From assembly GCA_005402585.1 (NCBI GenBank), contig BIFP01000019.1:62001-126000 (forward strand): a stretch of DNA of 64,000 bases, read 5' to 3'. Each line of letters starts with the position of its first letter. Positions within the stretch are counted from its first letter, which is position 1. The translations under genes and the position numbers were made by a program. The notes below the pieces were generated by a model. That model saw only the letters and a list, made by a program, of their open reading frames with translations, ran no database searches and was not told the origin of the DNA. This DNA is from Micromonosporaceae bacterium KJ-029. GTDB lineage: Bacteria > Actinomycetota > Actinomycetes > Mycobacteriales > Micromonosporaceae. Positions 53,818-63,006 of the stretch are shown piece by piece.

Positions 53818-55494
53818 ATGACACGTCAGATCCCCGGTGCGAGAGCCTCGCGCCGCAACTTCCTCGGCCTCGTGGGCCTCGGCGCGGCGGCGGTCGCCGG
53901 CGGCCCGCTGCTCGCCGGGTGCTCCGAGAAGCCGGCCGGCACCGGCACCGCGCAGAACCTGGACGCCTTCGCCGATCTCCTGCCGGCGCACAAGAACCTG
54001 GACCTGAGCATCAGTCCCGACGTCACCGGCGCCCGCCCGGTACCGGACGGATACACCAGGTACCCGAGCACGCTCGTCGACGCGATCACCGAGAAACCCG
54101 GCACGAGCGGCAAGGAAATCACCGCGATGACCCCGGCGTGGGGTCCGGCCCCGCCCGGGATCGGCCAGAGCGCCTACCTGCAGGCGGTGAACGCCGAGCT
54201 GGGCATCCCGGTCAACTTCACCATCCAGGACGGCATCACGTACGCCGACAAGCTCAACGCGATGTTCGGCGCTCGGGACGTCCCCGACCTGCTCTGCGTG
54301 CCAGGCTGGGAGGTGGAGAAGATTCCGCGCTTCGCCGAGGCGATCGGCGTGCTCTTCGAGGACCTGACCGACCACCTCAAGGGCGGCGCTGTCGACGCCT
54401 ACCCGATGCTGGCCACGTTCCCGACCGGCGCCTGGCGCAACGCGATCTGGAACGGGCGCCTGGCGGCCGTACCGAACCCCACCGACGGGCCGTTCCCCTG
54501 GGCCTTGTTCAGCCGCAAGGACCTGCTCGACGCGCGCGGCCTGGCCACCCCGACGTCACTCGACGAGCTGCTGGCCCTGGCCAAGGAGGTCACCGACCCG
54601 GCCCGCAAGGTGTGGGCGTTCGACGACGTCTTCGCCATGATCCAGATGTTCCACAAGGTGCCCGGCTCCAAGGGCGGCTGGCGGTTGAAGGCGGACGGGA
54701 CGCCCGAGTTCAAGTACGAGACCCCGGAGTTCCGCCAGGCACTTGAGGTCATGGTCAAGATCTACCAGGACGGCCTGGTCCACCCGGACATCATGGCCAG
54801 CAAGGGTGCGGACGCCAAGCAGCTGTTCGCCAAGAGCGGTGCCATCGTCTTCAAACAGGACGGTTTCGGATTTTGGCAGGGCGCCCAGGCCGAACACCAG
54901 AAGGTCAACGCGAAACTGAACATCCAACCGGTGCCGATCTTCTCTGCCACCGGCGGCGACCCCCTCGTCTGGGGCGACGACGAGCCGATCTCGTACACCT
55001 TCGTGAAGAAGGGTGTCGGCAAGGAGCGCGTCGAGGAACTGCTGCGGGTCATCAACTGGTGCTCCGCCCCGCTGGGCACACAGGAGGCGCAGCTACGCGA
55101 CTACGGCGTCAAGGGCCAGCACCACACCCGGACGCCGAACGGGCCGATCAAGACCGAACTGGCGTTCAAGGAGATCGCCAACCAGTACTTCTTCATCAGC
55201 GGTCGCAACCCGACGATCGGCCCCTTTCCGGACACCCCCACCTTCGTTCCGGACGCGCTGGCCTACTCCAACGAGATGGTGAAGTACCTGGAGAAGGACC
55301 CGTGGGACGGGGTGAAGCTGGAGACGCCGGCCGCATACAAGGCCAATCAGGTGCCGACGGAGGACAAGTTCACCGACGTGCTGCGGGGTCGGCGCCCGCT
55401 GACCGATGTCGACGCCATCGTGCAGGAGTGGAAGGCCAACGGCGGGGAGGAGGCGAGGCGGCTGCTCGCCGAATCGCTGCCCAAGGCTGGATGA
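53818..55494 (+). CDS. LplA-type sugar-binding lipoprotein with Tat signal
   Basis: 558 residues, long for a binding protein but normal for the LplA group. The N-terminus ASRRNFLGLVG (10-20) is a twin-arginine motif, and LLAGC (31-35) is a lipobox with Cys35, so it is exported folded and lipidated. Mature-part motifs: WNGRLAAVPNP, PWALFSRKDLLDARGL, DDVFAMIQMFHKVPG and FISGRNPTIGPFPDTP. GGGAGACCG lies just before the ATG. First gene of a three-gene importer; the permease start overlaps its stop (ATGA). Relatives often take up oligosaccharides released by polymer degradation. Confidence 0.92.
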   Translation: MTRQIPGARASRRNFLGLVGLGAAAVAGGPLLAGCSEKPAGTGTAQNLDAFADLLPAHKNLDLSISPDVTGARPVPDGYTRYPSTLVDAITEKPGTSGKEITAMTPAWGPAPPGIGQSAYLQAVNAELGIPVNFTIQDGITYADKLNAMFGARDVPDLLCVPGWEVEKIPRFAEAIGVLFEDLTDHLKGGAVDAYPMLATFPTGAWRNAIWNGRLAAVPNPTDGPFPWALFSRKDLLDARGLATPTSLDELLALAKEVTDPARKVWAFDDVFAMIQMFHKVPGSKGGWRLKADGTPEFKYETPEFRQALEVMVKIYQDGLVHPDIMASKGADAKQLFAKSGAIVFKQDGFGFWQGAQAEHQKVNAKLNIQPVPIFSATGGDPLVWGDDEPISYTFVKKGVGKERVEELLRVINWCSAPLGTQEAQLRDYGVKGQHHTRTPNGPIKTELAFKEIANQYFFISGRNPTIGPFPDTPTFVPDALAYSNEMVKYLEKDPWDGVKLETPAAYKANQVPTEDKFTDVLRGRRPLTDVDAIVQEWKANGGEEARRLLAESLPKAG

Positions 55495-56537
55495 TGAGCA
55501 CCCGCAAGGCATCCGTCGCGGTCGGGTCCGATCTGACCCGACCCGGCGGGCCGACCCCACCGGCGCGGGCCGCCCGGCCCGCCACCCGCCGCACCGGCCG
55601 CGCCCGGCGGGTGCCGCTCCGGACCCGGCTGCGCCGCGACTGGCAACTGCTGGTCATGGTCGCACCCGGTTTCCTCCTGTTGCTCGTCTTCAGCTACGTG
55701 CCGATCGTCGGCAACGTCATCGCCTTCCAGGACTACAACCCGTACCTCGGCGACAATCCGCTGCAGGCATTCCTGCACAGCGACTGGATCGGGTTCGGCC
55801 AGTTCCAGCTGTTGTTCGAGGACCCGGCGTTCTGGGACGCGTTCCGCAACACCCTGGCGATCACCGCCTTCCAGCTCGTCTTCTTCTTCCCCCTGCCGAT
55901 CTTCCTGGCGATCGTGCTGCACAACCTGCTCTCCAGCCGGCTGCGTGGCTTCATCCAGACCGTCGTGTACCTGCCCCACTTCTTCAGCTGGGTGCTGGTG
56001 GTCAGCTTCTTCGTCGCCATGCTCGGCGGCGCCGGCCTGCTGGCGCAGACCATGCGTGAGGCCGGGCTGGAACCGTGGAACGTGATGACCAATCCGGACA
56101 CGTTCATCATCCTGGTGACCGCCGAGGCGGTGTGGAAGGACGTGGGCTGGGGCACCATCGTCTTCCTGGCCGCACTGTCCACCATCGACCAAAACCTGTA
56201 CGAAGCGGCCGCGGCCGACGGCGCCGGACGGTGGCGGCGACTGTGGCACATCACCCTGCCCGGCCTGCGCCCGGTGATCGTCCTGCTGCTCATCCTGCGC
56301 CTCGGCGACGCGCTCTCGGTCGGCTTCGAACAGTTCCTGCTGCAACGCGACGCCGTCGGCCGGCAGGCGTCCGAGGTGCTCGACACCTTCGTGTACCACT
56401 TCTCCATCGCCACCGGCAACTACGGCTACGGCGCCGCCGCCGGCCTGTTCAAGGCCGCTGTCGGGCTCTGCCTGATCCTGGCCGCCAACAAGATCGCACA
56501 CATGCTCGGCGAACGAGGGATCTACTCACGGTCATGA
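55491..56537 (+). CDS. LplB-type sugar ABC importer permease
   Basis: 348 residues from ATG 55491 (the second ATG at 55494 is equally possible). A 45-residue basic cytoplasmic tail is followed by six membrane segments. VAPGFLLLLVFSYVPIVGNV opens the first and the EAA loop is YEAAAADGAGRWRRLWHITLP (about 230-250). It overlaps both neighbours by four bases (ATGA), so the three genes are translated as a unit. No ATPase gene is linked. Confidence 0.93.
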   Translation: MMSTRKASVAVGSDLTRPGGPTPPARAARPATRRTGRARRVPLRTRLRRDWQLLVMVAPGFLLLLVFSYVPIVGNVIAFQDYNPYLGDNPLQAFLHSDWIGFGQFQLLFEDPAFWDAFRNTLAITAFQLVFFFPLPIFLAIVLHNLLSSRLRGFIQTVVYLPHFFSWVLVVSFFVAMLGGAGLLAQTMREAGLEPWNVMTNPDTFIILVTAEAVWKDVGWGTIVFLAALSTIDQNLYEAAAADGAGRWRRLWHITLPGLRPVIVLLLILRLGDALSVGFEQFLLQRDAVGRQASEVLDTFVYHFSIATGNYGYGAAAGLFKAAVGLCLILAANKIAHMLGERGIYSRS

Positions 56538-57457
56538 CCGCCACCATCGTCCGGAAGCCGCCCCGACCGCGCACCCGCCGCCCGGTGTGGGAGGAGAAGC
56601 CGACCCTAACCGGACAGGCGGGCAAGGCCGTCCTGCTCACCCTGCTCGTGCTCGGCGTGCTGTTCCCGCTCTGGGTGATCCTGGTGACCAGCCTGTCCTC
56701 GCGGGAGACAATCGCCGAAGCCGGTGGCCTGGTGGTCATCCCCAAGGGAATCGACACCTCCGCCTACGAGACGATCCTCGCCGGTGGCGCCGTCACCCGA
56801 GCCCTGTGGATCAGCACCCTGGTCACGGTCATCGGCACCGCCATCGCGCTGGCCGTGACCGTCCTCGCCGCCTACGGCCTGTCCCGACCCCGCTCAGTCG
56901 GATACCGCTGGCTGCTCGCCTATTTCCTGCTGCCGTTCCTGGTCTACCCGCCGCTGGTGCCCAAGTACCTCGTGGTGACCGGGCTGGGCCTCAAGGACAC
57001 GATCTGGGCGCTGATCCTGCCGCCCGCGATCAGCGTCTTCAACCTGGTCGTCGTCCGCGGCTTCTTCCAGGGCGTACCGCAGGAACTGCTCGACAGCGCC
57101 CGCATGGACGGCGCCAACGACTTCCTCACCCTGGCTCGCATCGTCCTGCCGTTGTCGCGGGCGGTCATCGCCGTCGTCGGCCTGTTCTACGCGGTCAGCT
57201 ACTGGAACGTCTGGTTCGACGCGCTGCTCTTCATCGACCGCAACGACATGTACCCGATCCAGCGGGTCCTACAGAGCTATCTGCTCGCCGGGCAGGCACC
57301 GCACACCTCCGGCGGCACCAGCGGGGTCACCATGCCACCCACCGAGTCGATCAAGATGGCGGTGGTCATCCTCACCGTCGCGCCGATCGTCGCCGTCTAC
57401 CCGTTCATCCAGCGGCATTTCATCAAGGGCGTACTGATCGGAGCCATCAAGGGCTGA
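56534..57457 (+). CDS. LplC-type sugar ABC importer permease
   Basis: 307 residues from ATG 56534, overlapping the previous stop. Six membrane segments. The N-terminal WEEKPTLTGQAGKAVLLTLL and a late SARMDGANDFLTLARIVLPL EAA-type loop (about 193-213) are typical, as is YWNVWFDALLFIDRNDMYPIQ. It completes the importer with LplA and LplB. Downstream 80 bp hold two hairpins; no glycoside hydrolase follows. Confidence 0.93.
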   Translation: MTATIVRKPPRPRTRRPVWEEKPTLTGQAGKAVLLTLLVLGVLFPLWVILVTSLSSRETIAEAGGLVVIPKGIDTSAYETILAGGAVTRALWISTLVTVIGTAIALAVTVLAAYGLSRPRSVGYRWLLAYFLLPFLVYPPLVPKYLVVTGLGLKDTIWALILPPAISVFNLVVVRGFFQGVPQELLDSARMDGANDFLTLARIVLPLSRAVIAVVGLFYAVSYWNVWFDALLFIDRNDMYPIQRVLQSYLLAGQAPHTSGGTSGVTMPPTESIKMAVVILTVAPIVAVYPFIQRHFIKGVLIGAIKG

Positions 57458-57470
57458 CCTCCCTCCGCGA

Positions 57471-57518
57471 GATCTTGGTACGCCACGGCCCCGTCGGGGA
57501 CGGTTTCGTACCAAGATC
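57471..57518. terminator. Nested hairpin after the importer operon
   Basis: GATCTTGGTACG (57471-57482) pairs exactly with 57507-57518. The 24-base spacer contains a further CCCC-GTC-GGGG stem, and CTCCCT/AGGGAG flank the outside. It begins 13 bases after the importer stop. Confidence 0.65.
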
Positions 57519-57528
57519 GCAGGGAGTT

Positions 57529-57553
57529 GCCCGGGCGCCTGAGGCGCCCGGGC
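57529..57553. terminator. 11-bp perfect hairpin
   Basis: GCCCGGGCGCC (57529-57539), loop TGA, exact complement (57543-57553). Ten bases beyond the converging stop of the DUF305 gene, so probably the terminator for that strand. Confidence 0.7.
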
Positions 57554-57563
57554 ACCAGCGGGA

Positions 57564-58211
57564 TTACAAGCGGGCCAGGATCTTCTTCATGGTGTCGATC
57601 TCGGCCTGCTGGGTGGTGGCGATCCGCTGCGCCAACGCCTTGGCGTCCGGGTTCGCGCCCTGCGCGGTCTCCTCCTCGCCCATGGTGACGGCCCCCTCAT
57701 GGTGGGCGATCATCATGGTGAGGAACTGCCGGTCGAACTCGGTGCCGGAGGCGGCCTCAAGCCTGGCCATGTCGGCGTCGGACATCATGCCCGGCATCTC
57801 GTGATCCATGTTGGGCGTGCCGTGGTTCGTCCCGTGCCCGTCACCGCTGGCGGTGGCCATCGGCATCGGGGCGCCCCACTGCGTCAGCCAGGTCTTCAGC
57901 TGGTCGATCTCGGGCGCCTGCGCGCCCTTGATCTGCGCGGCGAGCTGCTTGACCTCCGGGTCGGACGCCCGGGTGGTGGCGAGGTCCGCCATCTCCACCG
58001 CCTGCTCGTGGTGAGGAATCATCATCTGGGCGAACGTCCGGTCCGCCGCGTTGCTGGCGGTGGCCTCGCCGCTGACGGCGCTGGCCGACGGGGTGCCGGG
58101 CAGGTCGTGCCCGGCCCCGGACTGATGGTCGGAGCCGCAGGCGACGAGGCCGACGGCGACGGCGAGACTCATGCCGGCCCGGACGGCACGGCGCGGGTAG
58201 GTGCGGTTCAT
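57564..58211 (-). CDS. DUF305 His/Met-rich lipoprotein
   Basis: 215 residues from ATG 58211. Lipoprotein signal ends LVAC with Cys25. Two DUF305 halves each carry a metal-type motif: MMIPHHEQAVEMAD (about 64-77) and MMIAHHEGAVTMGEEE (about 164-179). Between them lies a His/Met-rich linker, GDGHGTNHGTPNMDHEMPGMM (split about 120-140). DUF305 proteins such as CopM bind copper in the periplasm; the linker strengthens a copper or silver guess. Paired with the DUF6153 gene 83 bp upstream. Confidence 0.9.
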   Translation of the reverse strand: MNRTYPRRAVRAGMSLAVAVGLVACGSDHQSGAGHDLPGTPSASAVSGEATASNAADRTFAQMMIPHHEQAVEMADLATTRASDPEVKQLAAQIKGAQAPEIDQLKTWLTQWGAPMPMATASGDGHGTNHGTPNMDHEMPGMMSDADMARLEAASGTEFDRQFLTMMIAHHEGAVTMGEEETAQGANPDAKALAQRIATTQQAEIDTMKKILARL

Positions 58212-58294
58212 GGTTTGACAGGGCCTTTCGAGGTCGATGAACGGGTAGGAGGCATCGGCGCGGTCACCCCGCTCGGGGTACGCGCTGGTCGCTC

Positions 58295-58714
58295 CTATAT
58301 CCGCAGCACCGATGTTGAGGCCGTGGTCAGACCGATCGCGGTGAAGGCCGGCGGGGCCCGACCGGCGGATGCCCGGGTCGTGGTGCGACCCCGTGGCCGC
58401 GGGACTCGCGTGCCGCGAAGGAACTGGACGGCGAGCACGACGGCGAGGGCGAGGCCGGCGGCGATCGCCATGCAGACCGCCCAGCCCGAGGTGTGGCCCG
58501 GCCCCGGCGTCTCGGAGGCCGGGGCAGCCCGTTGAGGGCACTGCGCATCGTGGCAGCCGTCGGCCAGAGCGGGCGCGGCCGGCGCGGCGTGACTGCCGTG
58601 CCCGCCCGCGCCCAGGATGGGGTCGTGGCCCAGGCTGTGCATCGCGGACAGCCCGAACAGGGTGCAGAGCAGCAGCACGAACCGCAGGGATCGCACCGCC
58701 GCCGCACCTCGCAC
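58295..58714 (-). CDS. DUF6153 membrane protein
   Basis: 139 residues from GTG 58714. A hydrophobic segment (about 8-25) is followed by a His-rich external loop (MHSLGHDP, GGHGSHAAP and CHDAQCPQR, about 25-62) and a second membrane segment (about 77-100). The tail is basic. Proteins of this type lie next to DUF305 genes in actinomycetes. The His/Cys loop suggests metal binding outside the cell. Function not established. Confidence 0.8.
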   Translation of the reverse strand: MRGAAAVRSLRFVLLLCTLFGLSAMHSLGHDPILGAGGHGSHAAPAAPALADGCHDAQCPQRAAPASETPGPGHTSGWAVCMAIAAGLALAVVLAVQFLRGTRVPRPRGRTTTRASAGRAPPAFTAIGLTTASTSVLRI

Positions 58715-58786
58715 ACGATCACGGTATCGCCCGGCCTACCGGCATCGGCGCCGAACCCGGCACCCGGTTCCCGATCGGCGTCCGGC

Positions 58787-61210
58787 CTATCCGGCGGAGC
58801 CGATCTGCCTGGTTATCGACGGGTCGGTGATCTCGGCGTCCTTCGCCAGCAGCATCGCCTTGCTGAGGATGACGGCGAGCATGCCGTCCCCCTCGAACGG
58901 CAGGAACTGCTGCTCCCCCACCCGGCCCGCGCCCCGGTCCGGCACGATGCAGAGGTAGGTGTCGTTCGGGCTCATCAGGATGTTCCCCGACCCCAGGTGG
59001 ATCCGGTACGTGCGCAGATCACCCTCGACCACCAGGAATCGGCCGTCGATGCGGGCCTGCTGCCCCACCGCCAGCCGGGGCAGCAGCCGGGCCAGCAGAT
59101 CCCGCCGGGTCTCGGCGGTCGCGGACAGCTCCCCGAAGCTGTACGACGACCAGTACTCCCGGTACCGGCCCGCGGGGCCCCCGTCCGACCAGGTTGGGTC
59201 GTTTCCTACGCTGGCCACCCCGACGAACAGGTCCACGTCCCGCATGATCTCGCTGAACACCAGCGGCGGAATCTGGTCGAGCGGCAGCGGGTCGGCCGGG
59301 CGGGCGCCGGTCCACCGCTCCGTCGTGTAGCCGCCGCCGGAGGCGTGCGAGGTGTTCTGCGCGGCGGCGATCGGGTAGAACCGCACCTGGTCGGTGACGA
59401 GCCGCAGGTACGTCCCACTCTCGGTGGTGTCGTCGCCGTACTCGTCGCCGATCCCCTCCACCCAGTACTCGGCGCGCAGGCCCCACCGGGGCAGCTCGCG
59501 CGCGGTCGGCGGGTAGGTGTCGTCCACCATCAGCCGGAGCCGATCGGCCCAGCCGCGGATCGCGGCCAGCGCGTGGTACTGGTGCTGGCGCAGGATGTGC
59601 CCGGCGAACCGGTTGGAGTACGTCCCCGTGGTTTCCTCGGCCGGGGTGAGCAGGTAGACCTCCCGATGCGCCTGCTTGAACGGCTGGACGACCCGGTGCC
59701 GCTCCAACCACTCCCGCCAGCCGACGATCTCCGGCACCGGTCGGCCGATCGGGTGCCAGATCCGCACCTCGGCGTCGTCGTCGGCGGTGACCGGCGTGTC
59801 GTCCACGGTGCGCAGCGCGCCGTCGGCCCAGCCGCAGGGCACCCCGTCGACCAGCCAGAGCAGCCGGCGGGCCAGCGCCCCGATCAGAGGATGATCCAGG
59901 TAACGCTGCCGCCATGCGGCCAGAGCCCAGGTGCGCTGGGCCAGGAAGAGCCGATCCAGCCGGGCCGCCTGGGCCGCCAGCATCCCGGTGATCTCCTTGG
60001 CCAGGCCCTTCAGATCGGCCAACTCCGTCGCATGGTCCCGGCGTACCGCCGCTGGTGGGCTTTTCACCTGCCGGCCGGACTCGTTGTACCAGGCCAGGGT
60101 GGCGCTGGTGGACCCGATCAGCAGCTCGGCGCGGCACCCGCCGAGGGCCACCTCGTGCCGGCCCACTCCGGTCAGGCCGTAGTCCGGTACGGCCAGTTCC
60201 TCGATCTCGTCCCGCCCGATGCCCATCGCGGCGGCGCGGGCGTCGAGTGCCTTGTCGATCTCGTTGCGGGTGCCCTTGTACGTGACCCGGGCCGACAGCC
60301 GGGCCAGCTGCGCGAGCGCCGCCTCGCCGTTAACACGCCCGAGCACCCCGACCGCCGCGTTCGCCGCCTTCGGGCAGGCTGGCCCGATCCCGGGCAGTCG
60401 GCGCAGCATCGACTCGACCAGGCCACCGATCCGGCGGACCTGCTCTGGCTCCGGTCCGCACCGCTCCACCAGCCAAAGCAGGCCACGTAGCACGTCCGCG
60501 TTGGCCGAGGTCGGCTGCCGGTGCGGCGTACGGGCGGCGGCGGCCAGCCACCGGTCGAGGACCTCTCTCGTCTCGGCCGGGTCGATCGCGGCGAGCAGGC
60601 GGGACGCCTCGCTCGACCAGCCGGCCGTCGGCCGGGCCGTGGTGGCGGTGCTGGCGTGGGCGACCAGCCGCTGCCAGGCCGGATCCAGGGTGGGTAGCTC
60701 GGTCAGAAGCTGCTGGGCCCACGGGTCGTCCGGATCCAGCTGCGGGCCGGCCAGTTCGACCACCAGTTGCCGCAGCCGCTGGCTCTCCCCGGATCGGTCG
60801 ACCAACACCTTCGCCAGTTTCGGGTCGAGCGGGCCGGTGGCGGCGAGGCCCCGCCCCACGACCTCCAGTGCACCGGGCGGCAGCGCGTACGGCTCCCGGA
60901 CGGCGTACACCGCGAGAGCCTGGTGCTGCTCCGGGGTCAGTTCGGCGGGAAGGCGGCGGGACAGCTGCCCGATCAGTTCCGCCGCAGCCCACGCGCGACC
61001 GCGGCCCCTCTTTCGCAGGGCGACCATGGCGTGCACCAGTCGGGCCACGTCCGGGCGGGACAGCGGGCGCAGCGCGGCGCGTACCTCCGAATTGTCCTGG
61101 CACAGGCGGGCGTGGGTGTAGAGGTGGCTGGCCAGATCGGCCAGGTCATTCGCGGCGACCAGGTCGCGGACCCGGGTGGCGTACCAGGTGGTGTCGGTGC
61201 TGGTGGTCAT
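58787..61210 (-). CDS. DUF4132-domain protein (MolR/WGR-like)
   Basis: 807 residues from ATG 61210, cytoplasmic, no membrane segment. The first about 400 residues look like an alpha-helical array (VRALRPLSRPDVARLVHAMVAL, LLTELPTLDPAWQRLV). The DUF4132 region (about 420-720) includes RQRYLDHPLIGALARRLLW, VRIWHPIGRPVPEIVGWREWLE and QPFKQAHREVYLLTPAE. The C-terminus has HLGSGNILMSPNDTYLCIVPD. The start overlaps the stop of a 131-residue gene (TGATG). Members occur widely without a firm function; E. coli relatives were named MolR or YehI. Confidence 0.85.
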   Translation of the reverse strand: MTTSTDTTWYATRVRDLVAANDLADLASHLYTHARLCQDNSEVRAALRPLSRPDVARLVHAMVALRKRGRGRAWAAAELIGQLSRRLPAELTPEQHQALAVYAVREPYALPPGALEVVGRGLAATGPLDPKLAKVLVDRSGESQRLRQLVVELAGPQLDPDDPWAQQLLTELPTLDPAWQRLVAHASTATTARPTAGWSSEASRLLAAIDPAETREVLDRWLAAAARTPHRQPTSANADVLRGLLWLVERCGPEPEQVRRIGGLVESMLRRLPGIGPACPKAANAAVGVLGRVNGEAALAQLARLSARVTYKGTRNEIDKALDARAAAMGIGRDEIEELAVPDYGLTGVGRHEVALGGCRAELLIGSTSATLAWYNESGRQVKSPPAAVRRDHATELADLKGLAKEITGMLAAQAARLDRLFLAQRTWALAAWRQRYLDHPLIGALARRLLWLVDGVPCGWADGALRTVDDTPVTADDDAEVRIWHPIGRPVPEIVGWREWLERHRVVQPFKQAHREVYLLTPAEETTGTYSNRFAGHILRQHQYHALAAIRGWADRLRLMVDDTYPPTARELPRWGLRAEYWVEGIGDEYGDDTTESGTYLRLVTDQVRFYPIAAAQNTSHASGGGYTTERWTGARPADPLPLDQIPPLVFSEIMRDVDLFVGVASVGNDPTWSDGGPAGRYREYWSSYSFGELSATAETRRDLLARLLPRLAVGQQARIDGRFLVVEGDLRTYRIHLGSGNILMSPNDTYLCIVPDRGAGRVGEQQFLPFEGDGMLAVILSKAMLLAKDAEITDPSITRQIGSAG

Positions 61211-61605
61211 CAGCCACCGACCAGCGGGACGAGCTTGAGGAAGGTGACCTCGGTGTCGCGGCTCAGGTCGACCTCGTCGTCGAGTTCCTCGACCTGGCGG
61301 TCGCCGACCAGCACCACGAAGCCGTTGCGGGTGAACGCCTGCTCAGCGAGGGCGACCTGCCGCTCCGGGTTGACCCGGCGGCGCGGCTGCTCGGCCGGGT
61401 CACCGTTGAGTGCCCGCTCGGTCGAGGTGGGCAGCACCAGCAGCCGGCGGGGTGCCGGGGTGGCCGCGTTGTACTCGGCCACCTCCTGGTGGATCCGCCG
61501 CCGAATCAGCTCACGCAGCGTCAGCCGCTCCTCGAAGATCTGCAAGGCCCAGGCTGGGGTACGAGCACCAGCCGTGCTCTCGTCTACAAAGGTCACCGTC
61601 GCCAT
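61210..61605 (-). CDS. Small conserved-looking partner of the DUF4132 gene
   Basis: 131 residues. N-terminus TVTFVDESTAGARTPAWALQIF, split around residue 3-24, then LTLRELIRRRIHQEVAEYN (about 28-46). A Pro-rich loop (STERALNGDPAEQPRRRVNP) leads to a C-terminal helix-strand part (ALAEQAFTRNGFVVLVGDRQVEELDDEVDL). No known domain is certain. Its stop overlaps the DUF4132 start, so they are coupled and probably interact. The gene is the first of the pair. Confidence 0.7.
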   Translation of the reverse strand: MATVTFVDESTAGARTPAWALQIFEERLTLRELIRRRIHQEVAEYNAATPAPRRLLVLPTSTERALNGDPAEQPRRRVNPERQVALAEQAFTRNGFVVLVGDRQVEELDDEVDLSRDTEVTFLKLVPLVGG

Positions 61606-61669
61606 GGCGCGGAAGTCTAGGTACGCCCCCCGACAGCCGGACTAGTTGCCGCAGCCGGCCCGGCCGCAT

Positions 61670-61706
61670 CGGGCCGTGCAGGCACCGCTGTTGACGGCAC
61701 AGCCCG
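61670..61706 (-). terminator. 10-bp hairpin after the monooxygenase
   Basis: Arms 61670-61679 and 61697-61706 with one G-U pair and a 17-base loop, starting one base past the monooxygenase stop on the minus strand. Confidence 0.55.
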
Positions 61707-61707
61707 T

Positions 61708-63006
61708 TCAGGCCCGACGGACCGCGAAGTCTCGTGCCAGATGGTCGATCACTGCGCGGGCGTCGTCCTCGATGCCGCTGAGGAAGGTGGACCGGCGGCG
61801 CCGCAGCAGCGGTAGACCCAGGGCATACAACCCAGGGCTGTCGAGCACACCCCCTTCATGGCGCAGTCGGCCCTTCTCGTCGACCACCGGCACGTCCAGC
61901 CACCCGTAGTCGGGGCGGAAGCCGGTCGCCCAGACGACCGTGCCGACCTCACCGCCACGCAGGTCGAGGCGCAGCCGGGTCGAGTCGGCGACCACCGTCG
62001 GGACGTACTCCTCGGGCGGCCCCACCTCGACGGCGCGGCCGGTCGTACGAGCCCACTCGTCAAATCCGGCCAGCAGGCGTCTCATCTTGAGATCGGCGAG
62101 CGAGCACACGTTGCGCAGCCCACCGGAGAACAGCGCACAGCCGTCCCGTACGGTCGCCAGCCGACCGACCAGCTCGACGCCGAGCGCGGTGAGCGCGTTG
62201 AGGTCGAGCGTGCTGCGCTCGGGCGTCCCGACGAGCTGGGGCGAGGGCAGCCGGCGGGCGCGGGTCAGGTCGTCGACCTCGTCATACCGCTGGTCCCACA
62301 CGCCCGAGGCGTCCATCCACCACAGCACGTCGCGCCCGCGGTACACGCGGGGCAACCGCACGTGCTCCCCCACGGCGAGGATCACCTGCCGGCCGGACCG
62401 TTGCAGCTCGGCCGCCAGTTGTACGCCGGTCGCCGACGCGCCCACCACGAGAACACCGCCGTCGGAAACCTGGTCCGGGCCACGGTAGTCAAAGGGGGTC
62501 AGTTGCTCGACGGAGGCCGGCAGTTCGGCGCTGAACGAGGGCACCGTCGGCACGTTGCAGGCGCCGCTCGCGAGGACCACCGCCCGGCAGCGGATGTCGC
62601 CTCGGCTCGTCGACACCAGATACCCGTCCGCTTCGCGCCGTACGGAGCCGACACTGGTGCAGGTCCGCACCGGCGCACGCGAGGCGACGGCGAAGTGCTC
62701 GATGAACTCGACGACTTCGCCCATCGTCAGGTACCCGTCGGGATCCGGCCCCTGGTAGCTGTAGCCAGGTAGCCGGTTCAGCCAATTGGGTGTGAGGAGC
62801 CGCAGGGAGTCCCAGCGCTCGTGCCGCCACGAGTTGGCGACCTCGCCGCGTTCGAGCACGAGATGGTCGATCGACCGGTCGCTGAGGAAGTGGCTCGCGG
62901 CCAGGCCGGCATGCCCTGCGCCGACGACGACCGTGCTGACGTGCTCGATCGCTCGGCCCGCCTCAGGCGACTTCGACCGTGACGTTTGTGGGGTTGGTGA
63001 GCGCAT
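61708..63006 (-). CDS. Flavin-containing monooxygenase / CzcO-like NAD(P)H oxidoreductase
   Basis: 432 residues from ATG 63006, the only start in frame. FAD site [15 protein letters not shown] (about 26-40) and a second nucleotide site [17 protein letters not shown] (about 183-199). [20 protein letters not shown] (about 72-91) and [17 protein letters not shown] (about 366-382) are typical of this group. Its first 44 bases overlap the end of the OsmC gene, so it is translated with it. The substrate is unknown; linkage to a thiol peroxidase-like protein suggests sulfur or oxidative-stress chemistry. Confidence 0.9.
   Translation of the reverse strand: MRSPTPQTSRSKSPEAGRAIEHVSTVVVGAGHAGLAASHFLSDRSIDHLVLERGEVANSWRHERWDSLRLLTPNWLNRLPGYSYQGPDPDGYLTMGEVVEFIEHFAVASRAPVRTCTSVGSVRREADGYLVSTSRGDIRCRAVVLASGACNVPTVPSFSAELPASVEQLTPFDYRGPDQVSDGGVLVVGASATGVQLAAELQRSGRQVILAVGEHVRLPRVYRGRDVLWWMDASGVWDQRYDEVDDLTRARRLPSPQLVGTPERSTLDLNALTALGVELVGRLATVRDGCALFSGGLRNVCSLADLKMRRLLAGFDEWARTTGRAVEVGPPEEYVPTVVADSTRLRLDLRGGEVGTVVWATGFRPDYGWLDVPVVDEKGRLRHEGGVLDSPGLYALGLPLLRRRRSTFLSGIEDDARAVIDHLARDFAVRRA

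Noticed and set aside
61622..61709. Cys-rich in-frame extension after the TGA of the monooxygenase (GCAVNSGACTARCGRAGCGN), as if by readthrough or selenocysteine
   Set aside because: The region also forms the terminator-like stem at 61670-61706, Cys codons arise often in GC-rich shadow frames, and no Sec machinery or insertion element is visible.
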